A stretch of DNA of 64,000 bases from Hanleya hanleyi (lineage: Eukaryota; Mollusca; Polyplacophora; Lepidopleurida; Hanleyidae), in NCBI GenBank assembly GCA_036873755.1, contig JAVTVY010018668.1, positions 1 to 64,000 of the forward strand, in the 5' to 3' direction. Made by a program: the position numbers and the translations under genes. The notes under the pieces were generated by a model. That model did not search any database. It was not told where the DNA came from and worked only from the letters and a program-made list of their open reading frames with translations. This document shows positions 1 through 11,467 of this stretch, in pieces (within the stretch, counting starts at the first letter, position 1; every line of letters starts with the position of its first letter).

Positions 1-2660
1 AATACTTTCATTCAGTGCCAGTACCGGGTGTTTGTATAATAGTAGAACCACTACATTCTGATCGGCTTGGTATTATGGCCAATTTTTCGTGTGTGTGTGT
101 GTGTGGGGGGGGGGGGCTTTTTCAAACAAATAGATAATGTTTTGAATTGAAACTCTGGGAAAGAAATCTGCTACTCAGGAAGCAGTTATTCTTTTGAGTT
201 TTACTATCTCCACTATTGCAGCCAGTCAATCGATAGTCTCTGGAAATGATACTCGGGTATCACAATCAGTTAAAAACTATTTTTCCTGTGAGCCATAAAT
301 TACAAAATACTACTTTACAAATGGAAGTACAGTGCAATAAATCTAGATTATGCAAAGAAAAGTTCACTTGCAATGAATGGTATCTGTCCCAACCCTCAAT
401 CAAGCAACAGGGTTCATCTCCTGAACCATCTTTCTATATATGCCCATGGGCCTAGTTGTCTTTTTGGTTATATTTGAAACCAATCTGGTTTTGCGTGAGA
501 CCATTTCTTCAATCTCTATGGATTGAACTGAAACGGCGTTGAATGTGTACGATATACTTCCAAGTTTGATGCAATCATAATAAATTAATATGCTATCAAT
601 GTTCCCGAATCGTATATGTCACGACTAGACCCATCCAAGTGTGGGAGCATATACGATTTTATTTAAATTAGATTGAGTTTGATGACCACAATGTTCTTAA
701 AACCACGAAGAAAGTTGTGTTGTTTTTGTGTTATTCAATACCATTATTTGTTGAAATTAACATTTCATCGTGTTGGTTTTAACATGTCTCAACACAATTC
801 TGTTGATTAGAAAATCAGTCCACCAAATTCTCCGACAAACTCGTACACTGAAAACAATTCTTGAAACGTCCCCACTACTACGTCCCACCCATAACATTGC
901 ACTGAATAGTCGGTATTAAGGAATGGCAAATTCCTCAATGAATTTAAGAATTCCGCTGATGATATGGTGGAGGAATATTCCTTATATTTTCAATGATTTA
1001 TTCATATTATTTTCAGTGTAATATTGGATTCCTACCTCTACGCCTCTTTCCCCCTCCCCCTTGTGACTACTTAGTCATTAGTATTAGTATTAGCATTAGT
1101 ATATAAAACACCAATCCATTACTATCGTGGCTGTTCGCGGTGGCTAAGGGCGGCAAGATCAGATGACTTCCGGGTCAAAAGTCACTTTCGGGCACGTGAC
1201 TTCCGGATCACGTGTATGTGCAGTGCGCACTTGCGTTTTGGCGTATACCCCATCTAGTCCAAATGGTGTCTTATTGAAGGGCTCGTAAAGTCAGACTGTG
1301 GTGGATATTTTGTCCGGTCACATCAGTCTGCGCATGCACAGTCGGGACTAATAGAGAAAAGTGCAGTCTGTAGTCGGAGCTTTCGGGGTAGTTGTGGTCA
1401 TTTGTTTTTTTAGCGCAAAATATAGGTGGTGCATGTTATAGGGTACCGGCGGCATTACAAGAGTGAGTGCACATGCTTGCGATGACTTCACTTCTGGTGA
1501 TGACGTCATTTCCGGTGACGACAGCACTTCCATCAAAGGCCAATGGTCAAAGCATGTGTGTATGTGATTGGACGGTCGACAGTGCCTTATGGCTTTACGT
1601 TAAGGCACGAAGATAGGGCGTTAAGATAGGGCGTTAAGGCGTTGAGACGAACGTTCAGGGTATCGACGAGCGTTGACGGGCGTCACTGCGTTTCCAAGAA
1701 TTAGCTTCAACCCCATGGGATATCACGTGATCATTTAGATCAGTTACCAGACACGAAATGATGCGACACCAGAAGAATATACATGGATATGAAGACATCG
1801 AGGCACTAGATGCCTATGAGCCTGCTGATGCAGATAATGATGTGGAGATTGCAGGCATCGACAGTCTTCCCACTGATATTTAGAGCTCGCTCGCTGCACG
1901 AGTGATTCAGAAGAAAAGGAACCCACCTTTTGGGATCGTATTGTAACAACGGCTATTTACACCCGCTCTGCATGATGTGATCGAAGATGCCGACCAGGAT
2001 AAATTGTAAAAGGCGTACACCACCACCCACAACAGAAAGCAGCCATGGCGATCAATGAACAGTATAGCCTCCTGTCGCTTGAAATGAAGGGCGATTTCAG
2101 GCACCGGTCGAGCCATCATGTTAACCAAACAACACATAGAAGAGGAGATGGAGTACCGCCCATCGAGGCCGTTAGAAATGTGGTCATAAAAGAAAACGGC
2201 TGTTTCAGGATCTTGCCGAGGACGCTTGGGCGTCGACCCAAGCCTTATGATTGGACAAGAGCGAACATGGCCTACAATGCGCAGACAAAGAGCTTACGTG
2301 AATTATAAACACACCGAAAGCGGCTCCTCCCCAGCAAGGGAGTGATGTAATAGAGAGGATAATGAAATGTGTAATACGCAATAAGCTTGTTGTTGTTGAT
2401 CTGTATTTCTCTCTTTCGTCTGATTGCGTTAAATCATTAAGGCATTACGTGACAGGTTTAGGTGTGTGTATGGGATGTTGCACCTCTCGGACGTGCGCGC
2501 TATACATGCTCGGTGACCCGGATGGTGCGCGATGACCCGGAAGCCATGTTATCAGAAGTGACATTTGACCCGAAGATCACGTTACCGGAAATAATCTTGC
2601 GACCCTTAGTCACACCTTACAGCCGCATTAGTAATGATATATACTACTCAGGCCGGTTAA
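1..2660. other. Gene-poor non-coding stretch
   Basis: No open frame here resembles a known protein family; those present are short and lack splice or domain support. The interval has AT-rich unique DNA (1-1130), then a more GC-rich block (1130-2600) with several copies of GGAAGTGAC-like and CACGTGAC-like words and a short direct repeat of ATAGGGCGTTAAG near 1612-1640. It may be decayed transposon sequence, but nothing identifies it. Confidence 0.5.
89..116. repeat. (GT)n followed by poly-G microsatellite
   Basis: An uninterrupted GT dinucleotide run passes directly into a run of about a dozen G residues. It is a simple repeat with no coding role. Confidence 0.9.
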
Positions 2661-2900
2661 TTTGAGTGATTGAGTGAGTAGGATGTTAACGTCGCTTTAA
2701 AAAATGTTGTCATATTTCGAAAACCCAGTCTGATTATCCTGTAATTGGGTCAACCAGTCCTTGATCTATTCTCCCTGCTGAGCGTCAAGCGAGGAAGATA
2801 CAAGTTTCATATATCACGTCTTTGGTATGACTCGACCCGGGATCGAACCTGAGACAAGGCGCTTTCACGGCTGCGTCAGTATAAAGGGCTATCGGGCAGA
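2661..2900 (-). mobile_element. tRNA-derived SINE
   Basis: Read on the minus strand, about 2830-2895 resembles a tRNA head. It has a B-box-like GGTTCGATCCCGGG (complement of 2836-2849) and an A-box-like stretch about 30 bases upstream. A body follows, then at the + strand left end a tail with TGATTGAGTGAGT (2669-2681). A degenerate tRNA head joined to an unrelated body and simple tail is the hallmark of a tRNA-derived SINE. From memory, similar tails occur in molluscan SINEs, which is the main taxonomic hint in the window. The outer ends are approximate and no target duplication was found. Confidence 0.6.
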
Positions 2901-3261
2901 ACATTGCTGAGCTGTTCGCCATACGAACGGCCGAGTAGTATATAAAATAACCCTATCATTTGTAGCGCGCTCACTTTCAGTAGGAGTGACTCGCTTGGAC
3001 ATGTGTGGTGACGATGTCCTCTGACAGCTAGTGGTGGCGCGAAACATGATGTTTGGACCTGCAGCGAGTTCCCCGAATATCTACAAACTGTGTGCTCGCT
3101 ATGGCATTCCAGGTTAAGCTTGAGGCTGAGGGGGTTGCAATATCGACCGGCGCTGGTGTCCACTCAGTGCACGGACCGCAGTGTACGCATCTCTTTACAT
3201 TCCGACATTCCACAGCGAGACGGCCTACCATTCATAAATTTTCCACTTTGTCCATTCACTC

Positions 3262-3490
3262 ACCGTCCACGGAACCAGCCATACGCGCTTTCACCAGGAG
3301 CCTGAAGGTCGGTCTTTATGTCTATGATGATCAGGTCACTATCTGTAATGTGGAAGCTACATGGGTCGGACTGGCTACCATTTGTCTATCAAATTTGAAA
3401 CGGGCGTTTTGTAGTGTGCTTGAACCGGCTCCCTCTTCCCCGGATGGGAAACTCCATCGACTTCACCTTGTATACGAGTTGGCCCTGGAC
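3262..3490 (+). pseudogene. Small unknown Polinton gene, copy 1
   Basis: An open frame includes TEPAIRAF, then GLYVYDDQVTI, then LSNLKRAF and GKLHRLHLV. The same succession (TEHMIRAF, LYVYAHTVDI, a lysine-rich FKRVL block, GDLIHL) is seen in the minus-strand ORF at 38716-39102, and its second half again near 40150-40320. In both Polintons the gene lies upstream of the integrase. I do not recognise the family. It is about 100-130 residues, soluble-looking, with no signal peptide or membrane segment. The match between copies is by eye, over spaced blocks. The frame here stays open beyond the matching part on both sides, so the boundaries are uncertain. Confidence 0.5.
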
Positions 3491-3842
3491 GCCGCGTTGC
3501 CGGGGTCCGATGAAATTAACAGTAAGATTCCCATTGTGGACACCCCATATCGCAAGTTCAACTTAGAGCGGCCCTGGAAGACATCGTGGTGGCGGAAACA
3601 GATGAATTTTATATGCATCGAATGCAAGACGCAAGGCACACCCTTTACAAATACAGGGTAGGTCCGGGTACGCTTATCTGTATAAGGCGTATAGTTGGGT
3701 GAACGTCCTCTAGCAGGCCAAGAAACTCCATGCCATACGTCAATGCAGAAGAAAATGCACTTATAGTGAAGAAAAGGTACCCATACTTTAAATTGGGTTG
3801 CCCAGCGCCATTGTCTAAGCAACCAGGTTATCGTTGTAGAGC

Positions 3843-4395
3843 ATGAGTGCATTTTCCAAACACGAAGACGGCATTCGGTATATGACGTGCATTGATATCC
3901 TGTTGAAATATGAGTGGGTAGTTCCCATCCAGACCGAAATGGGAGATAAACTAATTGATGCCCCTAGCGATTCTTCGTGGCCGGGCGCAAACCGACGAAC
4001 GCACGAAATTCTTCAACAAACCGTTCCAAAAGATTCCGAAAGCTAAAAAGGTGTTATTCTTTCACACGTATACCGAGAACGAGTGTACCCCCGTGGAGAG
4101 GTTCAACGCACGCACATTGCTTGCATGTATAAATATTTCACCGTATGGAAACGCGGCGTTACATCGATTTGCTCCAGACGCTCGTGGAAAACTACAATCG
4201 TTCGTATCACCGAAGTATTCAGAAGGCATCGATCACGGTGAGCGAGAGCAACACTGCCCAAGTCAGTATTGTCCTGCACCGCCCCAAGTCCCAACGCTCA
4301 CGTCTATATGCCTTCCAGCGAGAAGAGTCCGTGCCTATCAGGGCAAGGGCAAATTCGAGAAAGAGTGACAATCCCAATATGGACTGGACCGATCG
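3843..4395 (+). pseudogene. Polinton integrase (retroviral-type), frameshifted
   Basis: The core begins with MSAFSKHEDGIRYMTCID and KYEWVVP, a Polinton/Maverick integrase signature. It continues in a second frame from about 3960 with QTDERTKFFN (second catalytic Asp region) and TPVERFNARTL (catalytic Glu). A third frame from about 4145 carries RRYIDLLQTLVENYNRSYHRSI. At least two frameshifts therefore separate the three parts. The enzyme would have cut and joined element ends to target DNA. A related integrase lies on the minus strand at 37745-38590. The reading runs to about WTD near 4395, where sequence of a different gene begins, suggesting a deletion junction. Confidence 0.8.
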
Positions 4396-4457
4396 AGACC
4401 CGAGTGATCCCCGGCACCCACATGGTGGATTTCGAGAATGACATATCAAGTAAATAA
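4392..4457 (+). pseudogene. Fragment of Polinton Pro-rich/linker protein
   Basis: A short open stretch reads VIPGTHMVDFENDI. It matches, with few changes, VIPGTHMTDLGNDL in the minus-strand gene at 35300-36106 of Polinton B. In B this gene is separated from the integrase by the membrane protein and ATPase genes; here it follows the integrase directly. The fragment is the evidence for an internal deletion in Polinton A. Function is unknown. Confidence 0.55.
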
Positions 4458-4720
4458 AGCCCCTAAAGTGGCAGGCTTTCCACCGCCTTTATGTGCCTCA
4501 ATGCAACGCCGGCAGTACACCACGCTGATCGAGATCCGTGACACGCTCCCATGCACCACGCCAGTCATAGACTCTCGTAGTCTGGGTTGACGTTAAAACG
4601 GGCGCTTGGTGAGGGAGGTTCATTCGTCGTGTTTTACGTCACACTGTCCAATGATAAAGGATCCGTTCACGGGTAAACCCATAGCCCATGAAGATATCTA
4701 CAGTTAAGGATGATCTTGGG

Positions 4721-4748
4721 GGGCTAACATGAGCTTTAATGTTAGCCC
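4721..4748. other. Perfect 10-bp hairpin
   Basis: GGGCTAACAT and ATGTTAGCCC are perfect inverted repeats around an 8-base loop, lying between the integrase/linker relics and the penton-like relic of Polinton A. Its role is unknown. Confidence 0.7.
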
Positions 4749-4786
4749 AAAGTTACAGCTGCTGCTGAGACTGTCATTGTGAGACT

Positions 4787-5065
4787 ATGTCTGGCTCTGT
4801 CATACCTGGCTCCGACCAAAGCCATGTTGGACAAGAATTCGGGTTTGGGCAGGCACTATTGGGAAGTGATCGACACACACATCGTCTGGGACAGCTACGC
4901 TACTGGCCTTTGACAGGCCATTATGAAGGTCAAATCACTCAAAGATTTATCCACATTCTACCAGTCCGACATGTGGACATTCGTACCATTAATATTGATA
5001 TAAGAGACGACACAAGACGATCGATCGCATTCGAACGAGGAAAAGTGATGCTTATACTTCATTTT
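4787..5065 (+). pseudogene. Polinton penton-like minor capsid protein, C-terminal part
   Basis: The segment holds GHYEGQITQRFIHIL, then IRTINIDIRDDTRRSIAF and GKVMLILHF. The corresponding part of the minus-strand gene in Polinton B (near 34500-34680) reads GDYGDQVTQGFNHVL, then a DIRDDTG core and GKVVVTLHF. In B that C-terminus follows an N-terminus beginning MFYLTLPSNSS. The family sits between the packaging and major capsid genes and is taken as the vertex (penton-like) or another minor capsid component; this assignment comes from position and family memory. The N-terminal half is absent here. Confidence 0.6.
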
Positions 5066-5299
5066 TGCACAACTTTGCATGATGAGGTGCCTTACCAGAA
5101 CGATCCATACAGTGCCTTATGAATGCGATGTACACAGCTACGCCGACTATCCCACCAACTAGAGGTTGCATGTCCGTCCTTAGAAGCAAGCGAATTCAAC
5201 GAGGTCGAATTCATTCGAGATCGTGCTCTGGAGCTTCGTCAATACACTCCTGACGCCCCGGGGTCAAAGCGATCGGAAAACGAGCCATCCGGATTGGTA

Positions 5300-5420
5300 T
5301 GTAAGCACCGGGTGATGTGTTTAGCGGTCCGACAGGCGATAAAAGGTCAAGTCTAAGAAGCGGAAAGCGTCTTTGGCGTCAAAGCTCAACGACACGCGGC
5401 CCCGAAACGCAGAACCACGA
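5300..5420 (+). pseudogene. Small basic Polinton protein, remnant
   Basis: Between the penton-like relic and the capsid relic is a short basic stretch with VRQAIKGQV, a stop codon, then VFGVKAQR. In Polinton B the same place holds a gene with AVGKQAI, stops, and a C-terminal VAKAQR. Position and the short shared words suggest a relic of the same small basic virion-associated protein. The evidence is weak. Confidence 0.35.
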
Positions 5421-5473
5421 CATTCGACCGTGCAACAACGCACTGCAAGGACGATATACATGTTTGGCTCTCA

Positions 5474-5830
5474 TGACCTTCGTTCATCCAGAGTCGCGCT
5501 CTTCTACCAACAACGAATTTAATGTATAGACCATACCGACTACCCAGGCTTGCGCAGGCGGGTCCCATCGAGTTTACCATCCATCACCAAATTTAACACA
5601 CAAGAACCAAAGTAAAAAACGTCAATGAGGATGCACCAATGTGGATCGTAATGCCCCTGTCGATCTCTAGCTCCACACCCTGTTCCAGTAAGTTAACGGT
5701 GTACGCAGCGACAAACTCCTGAGCGCTTCCACCAACAGTAAGGCCATAAAGTCTCACTTGGCGATGACCTTGTTCTACCGGGACACCTCAGGTCGCATAA
5801 TCCGCCCTCGGCGAAGAGATCCTCGACATC
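5474..5830 (+). pseudogene. Polinton major capsid protein, N-terminal fragments
   Basis: The first piece reads MTFVHPESRSSTNNEFNV and is cut by a stop codon. Polinton B has HOMOLOGOUS N-terminal spacing (STNSEF). After it, different frames contain NEDAP, LLHTLF, and AMTLFYRDTSG near 5770-5800. These fit the double-jelly-roll capsid family called F54H12.2-like in animal annotations. Nothing recognisable as capsid follows 5830, so the C-terminal part is lost. There are several frameshifts and stops. Confidence 0.6.
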
Positions 5831-5839
5831 CATGATCTC

Positions 5840-7540
5840 CGGCGGCAGAGCGACAGGTGGCTGACCGTCCATGGGTACCTAGACTCTGGTCGGCGGCATC
5901 GATTTCCGTGTGCTCCTCGACCCCTCTAACGTTTGCTGGGCTGTTCATGATCGTGGGTCCTCGAGCGTGGAAAGGCGAACTTAGCGTCGCTTGCCTCCAC
6001 GCAGATGTCGCGAATGTCGTAACAAATGACCCGAATATATCTCACCGCAATTATCACCTGGGTCTCTCGCTGCTACGTTGGCCTAATGGAATGCAAAATG
6101 CGATATGCCAATCGCGTTGGCCCAATCTTAAATAATATCATATCAACGCTCCCCATTGTACACACCTATGTCACTGTATGATCTTTTCGTATCGATTTAC
6201 CGCGAGCGTCCACCAATCAGTCCACTTGTGGTTTTCTTCTTTGGCTTAGTCGATTGCACACCATTGTGGTCGACTTATCATTTACCGCCCTGCAGACAGC
6301 GCGGCCCTACCTCTTTCGTTACATGGGGATATGTGTATGAATTGGTAATTGAGTTAAACCTCCACTCACAACTGGATGCCAAAGTGACCACGTGTTATGA
6401 AACTATTAAGTAATCATGACATGGTGTCATTGAATGCGATCTTGGGCTGACGAACGGAAGCACCTACAGAGACATGTATGGTACAGTGAGGGATGACATG
6501 ATATTAATTTCATCAGATTGACGATGGCACAGCTTTATATCAACGAAACGACAATCGCGATGTGCCACCTTGAGGACTACACTGACTCAATTCATTCATG
6601 CTTGTTTTCTGGGAAACTATCTTGATGTTATTGGCTGTCATCGCGTTGCGGTTCCTGAGATATATTTTCATAACATCATGACGTCTTGGTATCCACTCCG
6701 AAGAGTTCATTGTTCGAATTCCATAAATTTGTCTACCATATCTCCATCACGGTGGTATGATCCGAGTCATGTGAAGAAGTGTCACAATTCAACTTGTATA
6801 ATCGTCTCTATGAGTAATATGGGACGATATTTGGCAGTAACTATTTCACCAGTTAATCTATCATGAAAATTTCAGAGAATGTATTTGCTAAAATCAAAGA
6901 GATTAAATTAGCTATTCGCTACAGTCAATGATGTTCCAATGGTTACATTGGTCCAGCAACTATGGTCCAGTGTTGGGTAACTGTGCAAAGGCGATGTCCT
7001 GACTTCGGAAAATGGTGGTCAAGATACTACTGAAAGCGATTTTCATTGAATGTCGATTTAAAACCAGTGTTGAATCAGCGAATGACTCATGGTTGTCGGA
7101 CACGCGACGTTGGTACAACGTTGTGAGCCAACATCAACCATGCCGACTCAAAATCAACATTGAGGCAAGAACGATCACCCCAAGTTGGGAAATGAATGTC
7201 AAGCGCACTACTGGGGGCTTCTGTTACTTAGGAACTGGGACCCAACGATTGCTAACCAACGCCAACGAAGAACCAACGTTGACCCGAAACTTGTTTGTCT
7301 TTTGTTAACCAATTAAACGCAACATTAGAAGGGCAAGGCAAGATGTCTTTCGTTATTTTAGAATCCTGTACCAAAAATGAATGGGGAAGGGATGCGTGGG
7401 TGAGCCCCTTCCGATCGAATGCACGCGGGGTTGTTATACTATTTAATAACGTTTTTGACTATAAAGTAAACGCCGTAGAGAAAGACCCAGCAAGGAATTT
7501 CTTGATTTTAATTGTTGACGTTTTTGATGGACCATGAAGT
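5840..7540. other. Non-coding stretch between Polinton A and LINE
   Basis: Open frames here (for example 5857-6135 and 6156-6413) match no family I know and have no flanking context. The part 6100-6190 resembles, in inverse orientation, sequence at 59480-59560 (both contain ATATCATATCAA and GCTCCCCA), so it is dispersed repeat DNA. The part 7090-7290 is rich in CAACGTTG and CCAACG words. Confidence 0.4.
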
Positions 7541-7580
7541 GTGTCCACAGGGACACTTAAAGAGCAGCCCCTGTGGACAC
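7541..7580. other. Hairpin upstream of LINE remnant
   Basis: GTGTCCACAGG (7541-7551) and CCTGTGGACAC (7570-7580) are perfect 11-bp inverted repeats. Each arm is followed by a similar CACTTAAAG word. Confidence 0.6.
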
Positions 7581-7689
7581 ACTTAAAGGGTTATTTCAAG
7601 ACTTTACGAGTAAGTTTCAACACTTTAGTTTTAAGCTTGCATTGGGGAAACATCGGATCACACCAGTCTAACTATTATTTTGAAGATCA

Positions 7690-8850
7690 GTTGGAATCGT
7701 ACATCAAAACTAATTCCATTTCGAATAATAAATCCATCTCGACCCTTCATAATAATGCAAGACGCATAAAAAACACTTCAGTGAAGTCGTTGCACTTATC
7801 CATAACATGAATTCTAAATTTCTTTCATTGGAATTTCAGAAAGCTGGCTCAATCCCTCGACCGGAAAACTATACACTAGACCATGGCAACCTTTTCCTCT
7901 TTCGAGGAAAACGAAACAAGGCGGCGGGATTGTCTTTTACATTAACGATGTATTCACCAGCTGTAAAATTCCCGATGATCTCTCTTTTACGGAGTTGCAA
8001 TAAATCTGAAATATTGCTGAACAACGCGACGTTAAACCTTAATTCTCTCTCTCTCTTTTACTGATGAACATGACCAATATGAATCTCTCTTTGTTGAAGT
8101 TTCTGATGGTAAAACGCATACATTATTGGATTAATTTATCGCCCATAATCTAAAACCCGAAAATAAAAAGAAAATGTATTATAATGGAAGATTTCAACAT
8201 TGATCTTTTCAAAACCAGTCACCATGGTCCATCAAAAACGTTCCTGGAAACCATGAAAACATTTTATTTCTTCCCAAACAATATTACAAAAACCACCAGA
8301 GTAATATCTCATTCAGCGAATCTAATAGATAGCGTATTTACAAATTTTCACGAAGACGACCTGGGTTCTGGAATAATACTATCTGACATAACTGACCATT
8401 TGTCTTTTTTTTTTCACACAACAAACCGTCTTTCGCCCTCTCCCAATAATTCGACAAACACGTTCAAATCTCGAAAAGTAAATCCTGTCCAAAAACAATT
8501 TTCGAGGAAAACTGACAAACTTGGACTATTTAATGATGATGATAGTAAAAGCGCCTTAAGAAGTTTTATGTATACATTTACTGTTGTATACGATGAATGC
8601 TTTCCCATAATAACTAAAAACACCCATAAGATTACAATACTTAAACTGTGGATAACCCCATGCTTGCTTCACTCTATTCGAGAAAAAATAGATTATACAA
8701 GATGCACATATCGAAAAAAGATTGTGAGGTATCTCGTGAATATAAAGATTATAGGAACAAACTAAAACACACTCTTAGACTAGCCAAGAACAAAAACTAT
8801 GAAGACAAATTTAGAGAATCGTATAATAATATTACAGGGGATTTCATAAT
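7690..8850 (+). mobile_element. Non-LTR retrotransposon (LINE), endonuclease half, broken
   Basis: The strand encodes pieces of an APE-type endonuclease: HNNARRIKN near 7745, a degraded middle with RGKRNKAAG and, in another frame, FYINDVF near 7935, then from 8184 a long frame with EDFNIDLFK, RVISHSANLIDSVFTN and SDITDHLSFF. The DFNIDL and SDITDHL blocks are the conserved endonuclease motifs. After about 8640 the linker to the reverse transcriptase appears (KNRLYKMH, then YRNKLKHTLRLAKN) and stops near 8850. No reverse transcriptase follows. Jockey/CR1-like is likely from the linker style, but the clade is inference. Several frameshifts are present, so it is dead. Confidence 0.75.
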
Positions 8851-8879
8851 AGTTTACCGTTTGTGGCTGACGTGATGTT

Positions 8880-9400
8880 TACAAACACGCCATGTTGTTC
8901 TAGCAATGGTGTGAAGTCGAACAGTTTTGTTGTGTCTGCAGTTGAAAACTTGCAAGTTGACTTGGTGATCATGCTGATCTCTGGGTGGTGGGCTTTCAAA
9001 ACGCCACTTAGCCAAGGAGAATCATAGAAACACACCAAATGAAACTAGAACTCGTGGACTTTGAAATCGCCATCCCTTTCTTGTCTTTGTTATGAAAGGT
9101 AATAGGTTCTTGGTTGACTAAAGTTGTATAAAACAGTACAATAATCCGGCTATTGGCAAAAATGAACCTCGGGAGTCCTGTAGTTATATTTGATCGTTTG
9201 GACATACCAATTTACAATCAAACGGATAATTTGAGCCAAAATAGTGTAATGCAATAATGATGTGCAAAGAAGGCAATGAGGAGACGATTGATTTATTTAC
9301 CAAAATAAAGCGAATATTGACAGTCATTTTGCACAGGTTTTATGGTGGCAGACTTTTAGTCAACACTTCAAAAACTTCACCGTAAACACAACAAGCAGCC
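8880..9400. other. Non-coding stretch
   Basis: No domain or repeat stands out in this AT-rich interval between the LINE remnant and the GGCGCC tandem repeat. Confidence 0.4.
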
Positions 9401-9419
9401 AGAGGATGCTAGGTCCCCC

Positions 9420-10400
9420 GCCAAAATGGCACCAAGGGACATGGTTTCATGGTGTCATGTTATCTACATACCAAATTTGAGAAGAATCCGACGAGGGTCC
9501 TCAAGTTATTGCCTGGAAACCAAATTTAGATTTTGACACCAGGTGGCGCCACCTCTAGGCGCAAGTCAGTGAAATGCATTATCAAGCGACATCTTATGTC
9601 ACGGTACATTCATACCAAATTTGAGAAGAATCATGATCCGATGGGCGGTTCTCAAGTTATTACCCGGAAACAAATTTGTGATGTTGCCACTAGGTGGCGC
9701 CACCTGTGAGTGCAAGTGAGCGAAAGGCAATCCCAAGCAACATCTCCTGCATGGCATGATACGTGCATGCCAAATTTGAGAAGAATCCGATGAGCTGCAG
9801 CGTTTCTCATGTTACCCAGAAAGGTAGGATATTTCAAAGAAATTCGACCAAGTGTTTCTAAGTTATCACTTGCAGCACGGAATAATGGAATGAACTCTAG
9901 TGGCACCACCTCCGGGCGGATTTTGCTGAAACGCATCACCAACGATGTTTTGTCGCAGGGAATGCATTTGCCAAATTTCGAAGGAATCCAACAAATCGTT
10001 CGAAAGTTATCGCTCGCGAAGGATTTAAACAAACATGGACTGACATGCACTAAAGATTGGAACAAGACCCAGTGGCGCCACCTACAGGCGGATCTTGCTG
10101 AAACGTAATACCAACCGACATCTTGTCGCAAAGAATGCAGATGCCAAATTTCGGAGGAATCCGACAAAGCATTTAGGAGTTATCGCTTACGAAGTATTTG
10201 CACGGACATCCACGGACAAGCACAGAAGATTGGAACAAGAGGCAGTGGCGCCAAATTCAGGCGGATCTGGCTAAACGCAATACCAACCGACATCTTGTCT
10301 CAAAGATTGCAGATGCCAAATTTCGGAGGAATCCGATAAAGCATTTGGAAGTTATCGCTTGCGAAGTATTTGAACAGACATGCACGGACAAATAGAAGCA
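9420..10400. repeat. Diverged tandem repeat with GGCGCC core
   Basis: Units share a core of the type AGGTGGCGCCACCT (about 9541, 9691, 9900, 10070, 10242). This is followed by a CAAG/GGCGGAT segment, an ACATCTTGTCGCA segment, then ATGCCAAATTT and GAAGAATCCGA, and a GTTATCGCTT segment. Spacing between cores is about 150-210 bases, with the last two intervals near 172. The units are ordered head to tail and strongly diverged at the left end. Open frames crossing it are by-products. Confidence 0.75.
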
Positions 10401-10762
10401 AGAACCATTTTAAAGTTCCCGGCCGCGTTGCGGCGGGGGACAACAAGACATGTTGAGTGAACATATATTATTGTTCGAGAATTGTGATCCAGCTAAACCA
10501 AAGACCAGTACACCAGAAGAATATTATTAACTTGAATTAAATCGAATAAGCCCGAGAAGTCTTTGCTTTCGATAAAGCGAGGACTTCGCGATTTGACTGT
10601 AGGCCTATACTGGTTTAAAACAATGTTAAGCATTGGCATTGATGTGTACATATGTATATACATGTATGTCTCAAGTATAAAAATGCGTTTTAACATGTTC
10701 AACGGCAAGGCAACTATATGTATATATAGCCTCACATATGAATACAGTACAATTAAGAAATA

Positions 10763-10878
10763 CTGTTTTCATAGGCGTGCTAAATCGTTATTTTACGCAA
10801 GGTTAGTGTGGGAAAATTTATAAACTTTCTCACACTAACCGTGAGTAAAATAACGATTTAGCACGCCTATAAAAACAT
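10763..10878. mobile_element. Foldback/MITE-like long hairpin
   Basis: The arm starting ATAGGCGTGCTAAATCG at 10771 is repeated in reverse complement up to 10870, around a central AATTTATAAA. Arms are about 45-50 bases and differ at only a few positions, for example ACGCAAG against ACTCACG. A stem of this length with so few mismatches is typical of a small foldback element or a precursor of a structured small RNA. No clear target duplication is seen. Confidence 0.65.
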
Positions 10879-10879
10879 T

Positions 10880-11457
10880 ATTTCTATTCTATTGCACTAC
10901 TCAAATTGATTATCAACAAAGATTACCATGAAAGATTGAAAAAATATGGTAAACGTTCACAACCTTTCTTCCCTTTGTTGAAATGGGCCTTCCGCCTCAG
11001 TTGGCAGCGTGCCAATATCCAAGGACGAGTTTATGTGGTCTCTCAGAAGGGTGAAACATACATGCATACAAGACTATTTGTGTGTCATTCTTAATCAATT
11101 TCACGATGGAACCAACAGTTAAACTTGAGACAGAAATTTACGTCTTTATTAATAATATAAAACGAATTTAATGGCATGGCAGACCACCGGGGTCAATGTC
11201 TTATGTTGTATTTGGGCATATCCACGCTAAAGGCAGCATTTCTATTCTAACGTAAGTGACTTCTTTATAATCCATCGCTTGGCTACAAGGTTATATTGTG
11301 ACATTGTGGAACAATTGAATATGATGACAGCATGAAGACGTCAACAAAGGGCGTTGCATTTTATATAATGATGGCCCTGGTGTTACAACAGAACTATCAC
11401 TTGTAATGTGGATTTGTGCTGCTACAACACATCACATTTACCGCGATGGTCTGTCAT
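10880..11457. other. Non-coding, left copy of a duplicated block
   Basis: About 11165-11457 is similar, in the same direction, to 13075-13445: both contain CAGACCACC, a CATATCCACGCT word, a TATTCTAA segment, GTCAACAAAGGGC and GGTCTGTCATGCCG. No coding content is recognised. Confidence 0.6.
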
Positions 11458-11467
11458 GCCGTATGGC

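Larger units (their letters stand above)
3250..5840 (+). mobile_element. Polinton/Maverick A, decayed and internally deleted
   Basis: Relics of Polinton genes lie in one direction: a small unknown gene (3262-3490), integrase (3843-4395), a fragment of the Pro-rich protein (4392-4457), penton-like C-terminus (4787-5065), small basic protein (about 5300-5420) and major capsid N-terminal pieces (5474-5830). The order matches the better preserved copy at 27.9-40.6 kb, except that the membrane protein, ATPase and most of the Pro-rich gene are missing. No terminal inverted repeats or polymerase were seen. Every gene is broken, so the copy is dead. The limits are those of recognisable coding sequence, not the true element ends. 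Confidence 0.75.

Noticed and set aside
2836..2895. Functional tRNA gene
   Set aside because: The B box is good, but the acceptor and anticodon arms do not pair and the body continues as a SINE.
3463..3852. 129-codon minus-strand frame opposite Polinton A
   Set aside because: Lies antisense to the unknown gene and integrase relic and matches no family.
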